This document shows positions 14,889-22,694 of a stretch of DNA of 64,000 nucleotides, piece after piece. Under the pieces are notes generated by a model that saw only the letters and a program-made list of their open reading frames with translations, did no database searches and was not told the origin of the DNA. This stretch comes from Pararheinheimera marina (GTDB taxonomy: Bacteria; Pseudomonadota; Gammaproteobacteria; Enterobacterales; Alteromonadaceae), in NCBI RefSeq assembly GCF_042654345.1, contig NZ_JBHSGB010000015.1, positions 1-64,000 on the forward strand, written 5' to 3'. Each line of letters starts with the position of its first letter. Position 1 is the stretch's first letter. The position numbers and the translations under genes were made by a program.

Positions 14889-16385
14889 ATGAGCACCCAG
14901 GTACAACTTTTTATTGGCGGTGAATTTGTCAATTCACGCACCGAGCAGTGGATCCCGGTCACCAATCCGGCCACCCAGGACGTGATCGCCCAGGCACCTT
15001 GCGCGACGATGGACGAAATGGAGCAGGCCATTGCCTCCGCCAAGCTGGCGTTTAAAAGCTGGAAAGAAACGCCCGTATCGGAGCGTGCCCGTTTAATGAT
15101 GCGGTTTGCTCAGTTGCTGAAAGACCATCAGGCCGACATTGCTGAGATTATCTGTCAGGAACTCGGTAAAACTGTCGAAGACGCTAAAGGTGATGTCTGG
15201 CGTGGTATTGAAGTGGTGGAGCAGGCGGCCAATATTCCGTCACTGATGATGGGCGAAACGGTCGAAAACGTGGCCCGCAGCATCGACACCTACAGCTACA
15301 TTCAGCCTCTGGGCGTCTGTGCCGGTATTACGCCATTTAACTTCCCGGCGATGATCCCACTGTGGATGTTCCCGATGGCCATTGCCTGTGGTAACACTTT
15401 TGTGCTGAAGCCTTCAGAGCAAGACCCGATGACGGTCAATAAAATTGCTGAGCTGTTTGTGCAGGCCGGCGCGCCAAAAGGCGTGCTGCAGGTGGTGCAC
15501 GGCGGCAAAGCACAGGTGGACGTGTTATTACGTCACCCGGACATCAAAGCCGTTTCTTTTGTCGGTTCGGTTAATGTCGGTCAATACATTTACAAAACCG
15601 GCACCGAGCATTTAAAGCGGGTACAAGCCTTTGCCGGTGCGAAAAACCATATGGTGGTGATGCCGGATGCCAATAAACAACAAGTGATCAACGCCTTAGT
15701 CGGCGCCTCTGTCGGCGCGGCTGGCCAGCGTTGTATGGCCATTTCGGTGGCGGTCTTTGTTGGTGAAGCACAGAACTGGATCCCGGAAGTGGCCGAAGCC
15801 ATCAGCAAGGTTCGTCCTGGTGTCTACACAGACCCACAAGCTGCCTACGGCCCACAAATCAGCCCGCAGGCCAAGGCACGTATTTTGTCCTTGATTGAGC
15901 AAGGCAAAAAAGAAGGTGCCACTTGTCTGGTGGACGGCTCTGGTATTGAAGTGGAGGGTTACCCGAACGGTAACTGGGTTGGCCCAACCGTATTTAGCAA
16001 TGTGACCCGCGACATGACGGTATACAAAGATGAAATCTTTGGCCCGGTGCTGGCGACTATGGCGGTGGATTCATTAGAACAAGCCATTGAGCTGGTCAAC
16101 GCCAGTCCGTATGGCAATGGCACCTCCATTTTTACGGCCAGCGGCGCGGCAGCCCGCAAATACCAGCATGAAATTGAAGTGGGTCAGGTAGGCATTAATA
16201 TTCCAATCCCGGTGCCACTGCCGTTTTTCTCCTTCACTGGCTGGAAGGGCTCGTTCTACGGCGACCAACATGCCTATGGTAAACAAGCGGTACGTTTCTA
16301 CACTGAGACCAAAACCATTACCGCCCGCTGGTTTGACGACGATATTCAGGTGTCAGGGCCGAATATGTCGATTAACCTGCGTTAA
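14889..16385 (+). CDS. mmsA: Methylmalonate-semialdehyde dehydrogenase (CoA-acylating)
   Basis: Oxidises (S)-methylmalonate semialdehyde from valine to propionyl-CoA with NAD and CoA. The 498-residue aldehyde-dehydrogenase-fold protein has PLGVCAGITPFNFPAMIPLWM, the cofactor motif SFVGSVNVGQYIY, and catalytic Cys282 in AAGQRCMAISVAVFVG. As is characteristic for MMSDH, the general-base Glu of ordinary aldehyde dehydrogenases is missing in FAGAKNHMVVMPDA. A good ribosome site (AGGGGAGAAG) precedes the ATG. Confidence 0.95.
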   Translation: MSTQVQLFIGGEFVNSRTEQWIPVTNPATQDVIAQAPCATMDEMEQAIASAKLAFKSWKETPVSERARLMMRFAQLLKDHQADIAEIICQELGKTVEDAKGDVWRGIEVVEQAANIPSLMMGETVENVARSIDTYSYIQPLGVCAGITPFNFPAMIPLWMFPMAIACGNTFVLKPSEQDPMTVNKIAELFVQAGAPKGVLQVVHGGKAQVDVLLRHPDIKAVSFVGSVNVGQYIYKTGTEHLKRVQAFAGAKNHMVVMPDANKQQVINALVGASVGAAGQRCMAISVAVFVGEAQNWIPEVAEAISKVRPGVYTDPQAAYGPQISPQAKARILSLIEQGKKEGATCLVDGSGIEVEGYPNGNWVGPTVFSNVTRDMTVYKDEIFGPVLATMAVDSLEQAIELVNASPYGNGTSIFTASGAAARKYQHEIEVGQVGINIPIPVPLPFFSFTGWKGSFYGDQHAYGKQAVRFYTETKTITARWFDDDIQVSGPNMSINLR

Positions 16386-16422
16386 GAGGATAATCATAAA
16401 TAAACCCAGACTTCATACCACG

Positions 16423-16550
16423 TATACCCAAGTCACTTGAAGTTGCGGGGAGGCGACAAGCCAGTGAGACCCCAGGAGCATAGTCAACCTATGTGACTGG
16501 GGCGAAATGGCGCAGTCAACAAAGCCGCAGCTTCAAGTACGACGGGTATA
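16423..16550. repeat. 128-bp palindromic intergenic repeat (MITE-like) between mmsA and the acyl-CoA dehydrogenase gene
   Basis: The ends are perfect inverted TATACCC/GGGTATA. Arms 16423-16448 and 16525-16550 match at about 20 of 26 positions and share ACTTGAAG/CTTCAAGT. An inner stem pairs CCCCAGGAGCATAG with CTATGTGACTGGGG imperfectly. No coding content. TATACCC...ACTTGAAG ends resemble palindromic repeats common in gammaproteobacterial intergenic DNA (from memory). It interrupts an otherwise tight operon. Confidence 0.65.
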
Positions 16551-16596
16551 AACCAAGCGGTGCCAAGACACCGCCTTTAAATCAACAGGTGCTGTG

Positions 16597-17754
16597 ATGG
16601 ATTTTTCTCTGAACGACGACCAAAAAGCTTTTATTGAAACCGCAAAACAATTTGCTGAGCAGGAGCTGGCGCCTTTTGCTGCCCAGTGGGACCGCGAGCA
16701 TCATTTCCCAAAAGAGGTGATCCAACGGGCTGGTGAGCTGGGTTTCTGTTCACTCTATACACCGGAAGATGCCGGTGGTCTTGGCTTATCCCGTCTGGAT
16801 TCCAGCCTGATATTCGAACAGCTGTCGATGGGTTGTACCGCCACCACGGCCATGCTGACTATCCATAATATGGCCACCTGGATGATTGCCAGTTGGGCCA
16901 CAGAACAGGCCAAAGCCGAGTGGTGTGAAGTGTTAACCACAGGCCAGAAACTGGCGTCTTATTGTTTAACCGAACCGGGTTCAGGTTCAGATGCAGCGTC
17001 ACTGCGCACCAGCGCCAAAAAAGACGGCGACAGTTATGTGCTGAACGGCTCAAAAATGTTTATCTCCGGCGCGGGCTCCACCGAAGTGCTGGTGGTGATG
17101 GCGCGCACTGGGGAAGCCGGGCCTAAAGGTATTTCGGCCTTTATTGTGCCGGCCGATGCCGCTGGTGTGATCTATGGCAAAGCCGAAGAGAAGATGGGTT
17201 GGAACGCCCAACCGACCCGACTGGTCACCTTTGACAATGTGCGTATTCCTGCCCACTACCTGCTGGGGCAGGAAGGCGAAGGTTTTGCCTTTGCGATGAA
17301 AGGATTGGACGGTGGCCGCATCAACATTGCCACCTGTTCCATTGGCACTGCCCAGCAGGCGCTGAATACAGCGCGCAATTACATGCTGGAGCGTCAGCAG
17401 TTTGGCAAACCATTGGCGGCCTTTCAGGCGCTGCAGTTTAAACTGGCCGATATGGCCACCGAACTGGTGGCAGCCCGTCAGATGGTGCGGTTAGCGGCCT
17501 TTAAACTGGACCAGAAAGATCCGGAAGCCACGGCCTATTGTGCCATGGCGAAACGTTTCGCCACTGATGTCGGTTTTGCCGTCTGCGATCAGGCGCTGCA
17601 GCTGCACGGTGGTTATGGCTATATCAAAGAATACCCGCTGGAACGCCATTTCCGTGACGTGCGGGTGCATCAGATTCTGGAAGGCACCAACGAAATCATG
17701 CGGCTGATCATTGGCCGTCGTTTGCTCGATGAAGCGGCTGGCGACATTCTGTAA
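16597..17754 (+). CDS. Isobutyryl-/2-methylbutyryl-CoA dehydrogenase (acyl-CoA dehydrogenase family)
   Basis: FAD enzyme that would oxidise isobutyryl-CoA (valine) to methacrylyl-CoA and 2-methylbutyryl-CoA (isoleucine) to tiglyl-CoA. The 385-residue chain has YCLTEPGSGSDAASLRTSA, FISGAGSTEVLVVMARTG and LHGGYGYIKEYPLERHFRDVR. The catalytic Glu is in the C-terminal ILEGTNEIMRLIIGRRLL, as in short/branched-chain members. The start is taken as the ATG at 16597 rather than the GTG one codon earlier; AGGTG lies upstream. Substrate assigned from operon context. Confidence 0.92.
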   Translation: MDFSLNDDQKAFIETAKQFAEQELAPFAAQWDREHHFPKEVIQRAGELGFCSLYTPEDAGGLGLSRLDSSLIFEQLSMGCTATTAMLTIHNMATWMIASWATEQAKAEWCEVLTTGQKLASYCLTEPGSGSDAASLRTSAKKDGDSYVLNGSKMFISGAGSTEVLVVMARTGEAGPKGISAFIVPADAAGVIYGKAEEKMGWNAQPTRLVTFDNVRIPAHYLLGQEGEGFAFAMKGLDGGRINIATCSIGTAQQALNTARNYMLERQQFGKPLAAFQALQFKLADMATELVAARQMVRLAAFKLDQKDPEATAYCAMAKRFATDVGFAVCDQALQLHGGYGYIKEYPLERHFRDVRVHQILEGTNEIMRLIIGRRLLDEAAGDIL

Positions 17755-17764
17755 GGAGGCGACT

Positions 17765-18538
17765 ATGGCTGAACTGAAACTGGAAAAACGCGGTCATACC
17801 GCGCTTATTACTATCAGAAATCCACCCGCGAACACCTGGACGGCACAAACGCTGATCGCACTGCGCGACCTGGTGTTGCAGCTGAATGCTGACAAAGATG
17901 TCTATGCGTTGGTGCTGATCGGCGAAGGCGAAAAGTTTTTCTCGGCTGGTGCCGATTTAAACCTGTTTGCTGCCGGTGATAAGGCGGTTGCATCCGATAT
18001 GGCGCGGGTCTTTGGTCAGACCTTTGAGACCCTGTCCAATTTCCGCGGTGTGTCTATTGCGGCCATTAACGGCTACGCGATGGGTGGCGGCCTGGAAGTC
18101 GCGCTGGCCTGTGATATCCGTATTGCGGAATCTCAGGCGGTGCTGGCGTTGCCGGAAGCCAAAGTTGGTTTGTTGCCTTGTGCCGGCGGCACCCAGAATC
18201 TGGCCTGGCTGGTGGGTGAAGGTTGGGCCAAACGCATGATCCTCTGCGGTGAGCGGGTCGACGCGCAAAAAGCGCTGCAAATTGGCTTGGTTGAAGAAGT
18301 GGTTGGCAAGGGCGAAGCGCTGGAAAAAGCACTGGCGTTGGCAGCAAAAGTGGCTGAACAAAGCCCGACCTCTGTCACTGCCTGCAAACATCTGATCCAG
18401 CAAGGCCGTTACGGCAGCATGGCCAAAGCACTGCCGCTGGAGCGGGAGTTGTTTGTTGCCTTATTTGACACTCAGGATCAAAAAGAAGGCGTGAATGCCT
18501 TTTTAGAAAAACGCCAGGCCCACTGGGCCAACGGCTAA
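17765..18538 (+). CDS. Enoyl-CoA hydratase of the isoleucine/valine operon
   Basis: Hydrates methacrylyl-CoA or tiglyl-CoA to the 3-hydroxyacyl-CoA. The 257-residue crotonase has EKFFSAGADLNLF and INGYAMGGGLEVALACDIRIA for the oxyanion hole, with both catalytic Glu positions (GLEVALACD region and LPEAKVGLLPCAGG). The start MAELKLE is chosen for its excellent AAGGAGG ribosome site overlapping the end of the dehydrogenase gene; an upstream in-frame start inside that gene is unlikely. Confidence 0.93.
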   Translation: MAELKLEKRGHTALITIRNPPANTWTAQTLIALRDLVLQLNADKDVYALVLIGEGEKFFSAGADLNLFAAGDKAVASDMARVFGQTFETLSNFRGVSIAAINGYAMGGGLEVALACDIRIAESQAVLALPEAKVGLLPCAGGTQNLAWLVGEGWAKRMILCGERVDAQKALQIGLVEEVVGKGEALEKALALAAKVAEQSPTSVTACKHLIQQGRYGSMAKALPLERELFVALFDTQDQKEGVNAFLEKRQAHWANG

Positions 18539-18547
18539 GGAGTAAGG

Positions 18548-19687
18548 ATGTCTGAACAGGACGTGGTGCTGTTTCAGGAGCTGGAGACAGCCAGTGGTAA
18601 GAAAATAGCGGTGGCGACACTGAATTCAGAAAAATCACTGAATGCTCTGAGCTTATCAATGGTGGAACTGTTGCTGCCGAAAATGCAGCAATGGAAAGCA
18701 GATCCGGCGATTGCCATGGTGTGGCTGCAGGGCGCTGGTGACAAAGCCTTTTGCGCCGGCGGTGATATTCGCGATCTGTATCAGGCGATGAAAGCAGAGC
18801 CTGGGCAATTCCAGCCTTATGTCAGTGAGTTCTTCACCAAAGAATACAGCCTGGATTACCTGATCCATACTTTTGACAAACCCGTACTGGTTTGGGGTAA
18901 CGGCATTGTGATGGGCGGCGGCCTTGGCTTAATGGCCGGAGCTTCACACCGAATCGTCACCGTGACCAGCCGCATTGCGATGCCGGAAATGGCGATTGGC
19001 CTGTATCCGGACGTCGGCGGCAGCTGGTTCCTGAACCGCATGCCACAAGGTTGCGGCCTGTTTTTAGGCTTGACCGGTGCTTCGATAAATTCCGCTGACG
19101 CCAAGTTTATCGACCTGGCGGATCATTTTCTGCCACACGAGAAAAAAGCTGAGTTGCTGGATAAATTGCTGGCGGTGAAATGGGGCAACACGGTAGCGCT
19201 GAATCACCAGAAACTGACTGACATTCTGCTGGATTTGGAAGAACGCAACCGGCATTTGATGCCGGCCAGCCTGATCCGGCCGCATCAGGACGAGATAGCG
19301 GCACTGGGCCGCGTCAGCACGTTACAGCAAGCCGTCGAGCAAATTCAGGCGATGCCGGGAGAGGACAGCTGGCTGAGCAAAGCCAAAGCCTCGTTGCAGT
19401 ACGGTAGCCCGATCACGGCGCATATTGTGTTCCGTTTGCTGCAGTTGGGGCAGAGCAAAATACTGGCAGACAGCTTCCGGCTGGAGCTTGGTTTAAGTGT
19501 GCAGTGCGGCAAACTTGGCGAATTCACCGAAGGGGTGAGGGCTTTGTTGATAGATAAAGACCAGCAACCGAAGTGGCGTTATCAGACGGTCAGCGATGTG
19601 CCGGCAGACCTTATCAATGAATTATTCAGTTCGCCCTGGTGTGCCGACACACATCCGTTGAGTGAACTCGGAAAAGTGGAGAATTAA
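18548..19687 (+). CDS. 3-hydroxyisobutyryl-CoA hydrolase
   Basis: Releases free 3-hydroxyisobutyrate from its CoA ester, the step that makes valine degradation different from beta-oxidation. The 379-residue crotonase-family protein is longer than hydratases. It has FCAGGDIRDLYQAM, GIVMGGGLGLMAGASHRIVT, MPEMAIGLYPDVGGSWFLNR and a long C-terminal helical part, all typical of HIBCH. It sits 9 nt after the hydratase gene with AAGGAG in the overlap region, and 1 nt before mmsB. Confidence 0.94.
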   Translation: MSEQDVVLFQELETASGKKIAVATLNSEKSLNALSLSMVELLLPKMQQWKADPAIAMVWLQGAGDKAFCAGGDIRDLYQAMKAEPGQFQPYVSEFFTKEYSLDYLIHTFDKPVLVWGNGIVMGGGLGLMAGASHRIVTVTSRIAMPEMAIGLYPDVGGSWFLNRMPQGCGLFLGLTGASINSADAKFIDLADHFLPHEKKAELLDKLLAVKWGNTVALNHQKLTDILLDLEERNRHLMPASLIRPHQDEIAALGRVSTLQQAVEQIQAMPGEDSWLSKAKASLQYGSPITAHIVFRLLQLGQSKILADSFRLELGLSVQCGKLGEFTEGVRALLIDKDQQPKWRYQTVSDVPADLINELFSSPWCADTHPLSELGKVEN

Positions 19688-19688
19688 C

Positions 19689-20579
19689 ATGACCACAGTA
19701 GCCTTTATTGGTTTAGGCAATATGGGCGGCCCAATGGCGGCCAACCTGGTGAAAGCTGGCTTCAGCGTGCAAGCCTTCGATTTATCGCAGGCGGCACTGG
19801 CACAGCTGGCTGAGGTCGGTGGTACCGTGATGTCTACGGCCCGTGAGGCGGCGCAAGGCGCCGACTTTGTCGTTTCCATGCTGCCAGCGGGCAAGCATGT
19901 GGCGGCCACTTATCTGGGTGAGCAGGGCATCGCTTCGGTGATTTCGCCGGACGCACTGGTGATTGACTGTTCCACCATTGATGCGGCAACAGCCCGTAAA
20001 GTGGGTGCTGAGCTGGCCGCCCAGGGCATCGCTTTTATTGATGCGCCAGTGTCTGGTGGGGTGGCTGGGGCCAAAGCAGGCACCCTGACCTTTATTGTGG
20101 GCGGCGATGAGGCGCATTTTGAGCGAGCCAGGCTGGTGCTGTCGGCGATGGGCAAAAACCTGTTCCATGCCGGCGACATTGGTGCGGGTCAGGTTGCCAA
20201 GATTTGCAACAATATGCTGCTGTCCATTTTGATGGCGGGCACCAGTGAGGCCTTGCAGCTGGGTATTGATAATGGCCTGGATCCGAAAGTTTTATCCGAA
20301 ATTATGCTGAAAAGTTCGGGCCGCAACTGGACGCTGGAGCTGTATAATCCGTGCCCTGGTGTGATGGACAATGTGCCGTCCAGTAATGGCTATCAAGGCG
20401 GCTTTATGGTCGACTTAATGGCGAAGGATTTAAGTCTGGCGACGGAAACGGCGCTTGGCAGCGGTTCCAGTACGCCGATGGGATCGCTTGCGCGTAGTCT
20501 CTATGTGCAGCATCAGCGTCAGGGCCATGGCAAAGAAGATTTTTCCGGCATTTTTCAGGCGTTTGCCAAAAAGAATTAA
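19689..20579 (+). CDS. mmsB: 3-hydroxyisobutyrate dehydrogenase
   Basis: NAD-dependent oxidation of 3-hydroxyisobutyrate to methylmalonate semialdehyde, the substrate of MmsA. The 296-residue protein has GLGNMGGPMAANLVKAG at the N-terminus, substrate motif DAPVSGGVAGAKAGTLTF, catalytic Lys in GAGQVAKICNNMLL, and the HIBADH-type SSGRNW and DLMAKDLSLA segments. The start is taken at MTTVAFIG, with GGAG upstream, one base after the previous stop. A longer frame starting inside the hydrolase gene is rejected. Confidence 0.95.
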   Translation: MTTVAFIGLGNMGGPMAANLVKAGFSVQAFDLSQAALAQLAEVGGTVMSTAREAAQGADFVVSMLPAGKHVAATYLGEQGIASVISPDALVIDCSTIDAATARKVGAELAAQGIAFIDAPVSGGVAGAKAGTLTFIVGGDEAHFERARLVLSAMGKNLFHAGDIGAGQVAKICNNMLLSILMAGTSEALQLGIDNGLDPKVLSEIMLKSSGRNWTLELYNPCPGVMDNVPSSNGYQGGFMVDLMAKDLSLATETALGSGSSTPMGSLARSLYVQHQRQGHGKEDFSGIFQAFAKKN

Positions 20580-20603
20580 CAGCCTCCAAAGAGAACAGAT
20601 GTT

Positions 20604-21362
20604 ATGCAATTAAAAGATAAAGTCATAGTGGTGACTGGTGGGGCTCAGGGCCTGGGGCTGGAAATGGCCCGTATGCTGGCGCAGCAAGGGGCGCAATTAG
20701 CGCTGCTAGATATGAACGCAGAGCAATTGGCTGCGGCAAAACACGAATTGTCGGGCCAAACCACGGTGCGTACTTATGTCACCAATGTCGCCGATGAAGC
20801 GAGTGTCGAAACCACCTTCGCCGCCTTAGAGGCCGATTTTGGCGGTATTGATGGTCTGATCAACAACGCCGGTATTTTGCGAGATGGCCTGTTGCTGAAG
20901 TTTAAAGACGGTGAAATTACCGCAAAAATGTCACTGCAGCAATTCCAGTCGGTGATAGACGTCAACCTGACTGGTGTGTTCCTCTGTGGCCGTGAAGCGG
21001 CGGCCCTGATGGTAAAAACCGGCCGTAAGGGCGTGATTATCAATATGTCGAGTGTGGCCCGAGCCGGCAATATGGGGCAAACCAACTATGCCGCTTCTAA
21101 AGCCGGTGTGGTGGCGATGACAGTCACCTGGGCGCGTGAACTGGGTCGGTACGGCATTCGGGTAGGCGCTATTGCGCCAGGGGTGATCCGCACCGCCATG
21201 ACCGACGCGATGAAACCGGAAGCGCGGGACCGCCTGGTGGCCATGAAACCTGTTGGCCGTTTGGGTGAAGCCAGCGAAATTGCCCATACTGCACGCTACA
21301 TTTTTGAGAACGACTTTTTCACTGGTCGGGTGGTGGAAGTGGACGGTGGGATCAGCATGTAA
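20604..21362 (+). CDS. SDR-family 3-hydroxyacyl-CoA dehydrogenase
   Basis: A 252-residue short-chain dehydrogenase with the cofactor motif TGGAQGLGLEMA, NNAGILRDGLL, catalytic Ser in IINMSSVARAGN and Tyr/Lys in NYAASKAGVVAM. In this operon it most likely oxidises 2-methyl-3-hydroxybutyryl-CoA (isoleucine branch), the only activity still missing from the set. It is FabG-like in sequence, so the specificity is inference. It is the last gene of the operon and is followed by a terminator hairpin. Confidence 0.88.
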   Translation: MQLKDKVIVVTGGAQGLGLEMARMLAQQGAQLALLDMNAEQLAAAKHELSGQTTVRTYVTNVADEASVETTFAALEADFGGIDGLINNAGILRDGLLLKFKDGEITAKMSLQQFQSVIDVNLTGVFLCGREAAALMVKTGRKGVIINMSSVARAGNMGQTNYAASKAGVVAMTVTWARELGRYGIRVGAIAPGVIRTAMTDAMKPEARDRLVAMKPVGRLGEASEIAHTARYIFENDFFTGRVVEVDGGISM

Positions 21363-21404
21363 GCTGCTGATAAATCTACACTGCGACTGTAAATAAACTG
21401 TGAT

Positions 21405-21436
21405 AAGGTTGGCGCATGCCAACCTTTTCTTTTTGT
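21405..21436 (+). terminator. Intrinsic terminator of the isoleucine/valine operon, overlapping the next start codon
   Basis: The 9-bp stem AAGGTTGGC/GCCAACCTT (21405-21413, 21418-21426) has a tight GCAT loop and is followed by a T-rich run TTCTTTTT. The left arm contains the best ribosome-binding sequence of the next gene, and the loop holds the first two bases of its upstream ATG. Confidence 0.8.
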
Positions 21437-21820
21437 CTCATGCGTTTATTGTTGCTGTCTATGCTGCTGAGCCTGCCCCTTTGCGCTCAGCAATGGCTGG
21501 AAACTGAGTCTTATTGGATCCGGTTGGACGCACAATGCGCAACAATACAGGGCTGTGATGACATTCAGTATCAGGGGCACTCCAAAACCACCGGAGCCAC
21601 CCTCGCTTTGCAGGGACGTAGCTGGTGGGTAGGTAATAAAACGGCCCCTTTGTGGTGGGGCTACCGGTTTTACAATGGTCGTTTGTATTATCTGCTGCAC
21701 CGCAACGGCTTGTTGCAGGTGACCAATCGCAAAGGCCATGTGCTGGTGGAAGAACAGGGGCAATGGTTGCAGCAGGCGCCATACTTGCCAATCCAGACGC
21801 TACCCTTGGGGAACAAGTGA
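21416..21820 (+). CDS. Small secreted protein of unknown function
   Basis: 134 residues if started at ATG 21416, or 126 from ATG 21440. Either start gives a signal peptide (hydrophobic LLLLSMLLSLPLCA, cleavage before QQW). The mature part is short and aromatic-rich (SWWVGNKTAPLWWGYRFYNGRLYYLLH) with a Cys pair CATIQGC. ATG 21416 has AAGG 7 nt upstream but sits in the loop of the terminator hairpin; ATG 21440 has no ribosome site. No family recognised. Confidence 0.65.
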   Translation: MPTFSFCLMRLLLLSMLLSLPLCAQQWLETESYWIRLDAQCATIQGCDDIQYQGHSKTTGATLALQGRSWWVGNKTAPLWWGYRFYNGRLYYLLHRNGLLQVTNRKGHVLVEEQGQWLQQAPYLPIQTLPLGNK

Positions 21821-21874
21821 GCTAGCGCTTCGGGCGCAAGCTGGAAATGATTAAGACACAACAGGAGAGAAGCT

Positions 21875-22219
21875 ATGCAGTATCATGGTAGTTGTCATTG
21901 CGGAGCCGTCGAGTATCAACTGGAAGGTCAACTGGATGCAGTGGTCAGTTGCAACTGTTCCATCTGCAGCCGCAAAGGCTATTTATTGTGGTTTGTGCCG
22001 GCCAGTGCGCTGACCTTTACCAAGCAGGGTGCGCTGTCCAGTTACACCTTTAACAGCCACAAAATTAAACACCAGTTTTGTCCGGTCTGTGGTTGTGCGC
22101 CTTTTGGCTTAGGAGCAGATCCACAAGGGAATCAAACCGTAGCGGTGAATGTGCGTTGCCTGACTGATGTCGATGTCTCGGCGCTGCAGGTGCATCATTA
22201 CAACGGTAAAGACGCCTGA
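21875..22219 (+). CDS. GFA/CENP-V-fold family zinc protein
   Basis: A 114-residue protein of the glutathione-dependent formaldehyde-activating (GFA, DUF636) family. It begins with CHCGAVEYQLEG, continues with the zinc-ligand motif CNCSICSRKGYLLWFVP, and has a later CPVCGCAPFG. The fold binds two zinc ions. Most members, unlike Paracoccus Gfa, have no proven substrate. ATG is preceded by AGGAGAG. A perfect 10-bp hairpin (22212-22221/22226-22235) overlaps its stop codon. Confidence 0.88.
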   Translation: MQYHGSCHCGAVEYQLEGQLDAVVSCNCSICSRKGYLLWFVPASALTFTKQGALSSYTFNSHKIKHQFCPVCGCAPFGLGADPQGNQTVAVNVRCLTDVDVSALQVHHYNGKDA

Positions 22220-22235
22220 GTCTGAACTCAGGCGT
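22212..22235. terminator. Stem-loop between convergent genes
   Basis: ACGCCTGAGT/ACTCAGGCGT form a perfect 10-bp stem with a 4-nt loop, overlapping the GFA gene stop. No T-run follows on either strand, so terminator function is only likely from position between convergent genes. Confidence 0.45.
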
Positions 22236-22248
22236 GCGCTGTGCCGGC

Positions 22249-22587
22249 TCAGACTTTGCGGACAAACTCTGATTTAAGTTTCATGGCGCCAAAGCCGTCA
22301 ATTTTGCAGTCGATGTCGTGATCGCCGTCGACCAGACGGATGTTTTTCACTTTGGTGCCAATTTTGACAACCAGTGAAGAGCCTTTGACTTTTAAGTCCT
22401 TAATCACGGTCACGGTATCGCCGTCCTGTAACAGAGTGCCTGCACTGTCTTTGATTTGACGGCTGTCGTCTGAGTTGGCAGCGGCTTCTGCGCTCCATTC
22501 ATGGCCGCAGGAAGGGCAAATAAATAAGCCCTGATCGGCATAGGTGTAGTCGGATTGACAGCTGGGGCAGGCGGGTAAGGATGACAT
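22249..22587 (-). CDS. yjdM: PhnA/YjdM family zinc-ribbon protein
   Basis: A 112-residue protein with an N-terminal zinc ribbon (CPSCQSDYTYADQGLFICPSC) and a C-terminal SH3-like PhnA domain (GTLLQDGDTVTVIKDLKVKGSS). The family was once annotated as alkylphosphonate uptake, but it is not part of the phosphonate-degrading machinery and its function is unclear. The start MSSLPACPS is preferred because GGAG lies 6 nt upstream; five extra upstream residues are unlikely. Confidence 0.9.
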   Translation of the reverse strand: MSSLPACPSCQSDYTYADQGLFICPSCGHEWSAEAAANSDDSRQIKDSAGTLLQDGDTVTVIKDLKVKGSSLVVKIGTKVKNIRLVDGDHDIDCKIDGFGAMKLKSEFVRKV

Positions 22588-22694
22588 AACAAGCTCCGTC
22601 ATTTAAAAGCGGTTAGTGTACCCTAAAATGGCCGCTGCGCGGGAGCAGGAACAAACGATGACAAGGGTAATCAGTCACGCTGATGGAGTAGTCG

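Noticed and set aside
20931..21422. 163-residue minus-strand frame over the SDR gene
   Set aside because: Antisense of a clear SDR gene, with no recognisable product.
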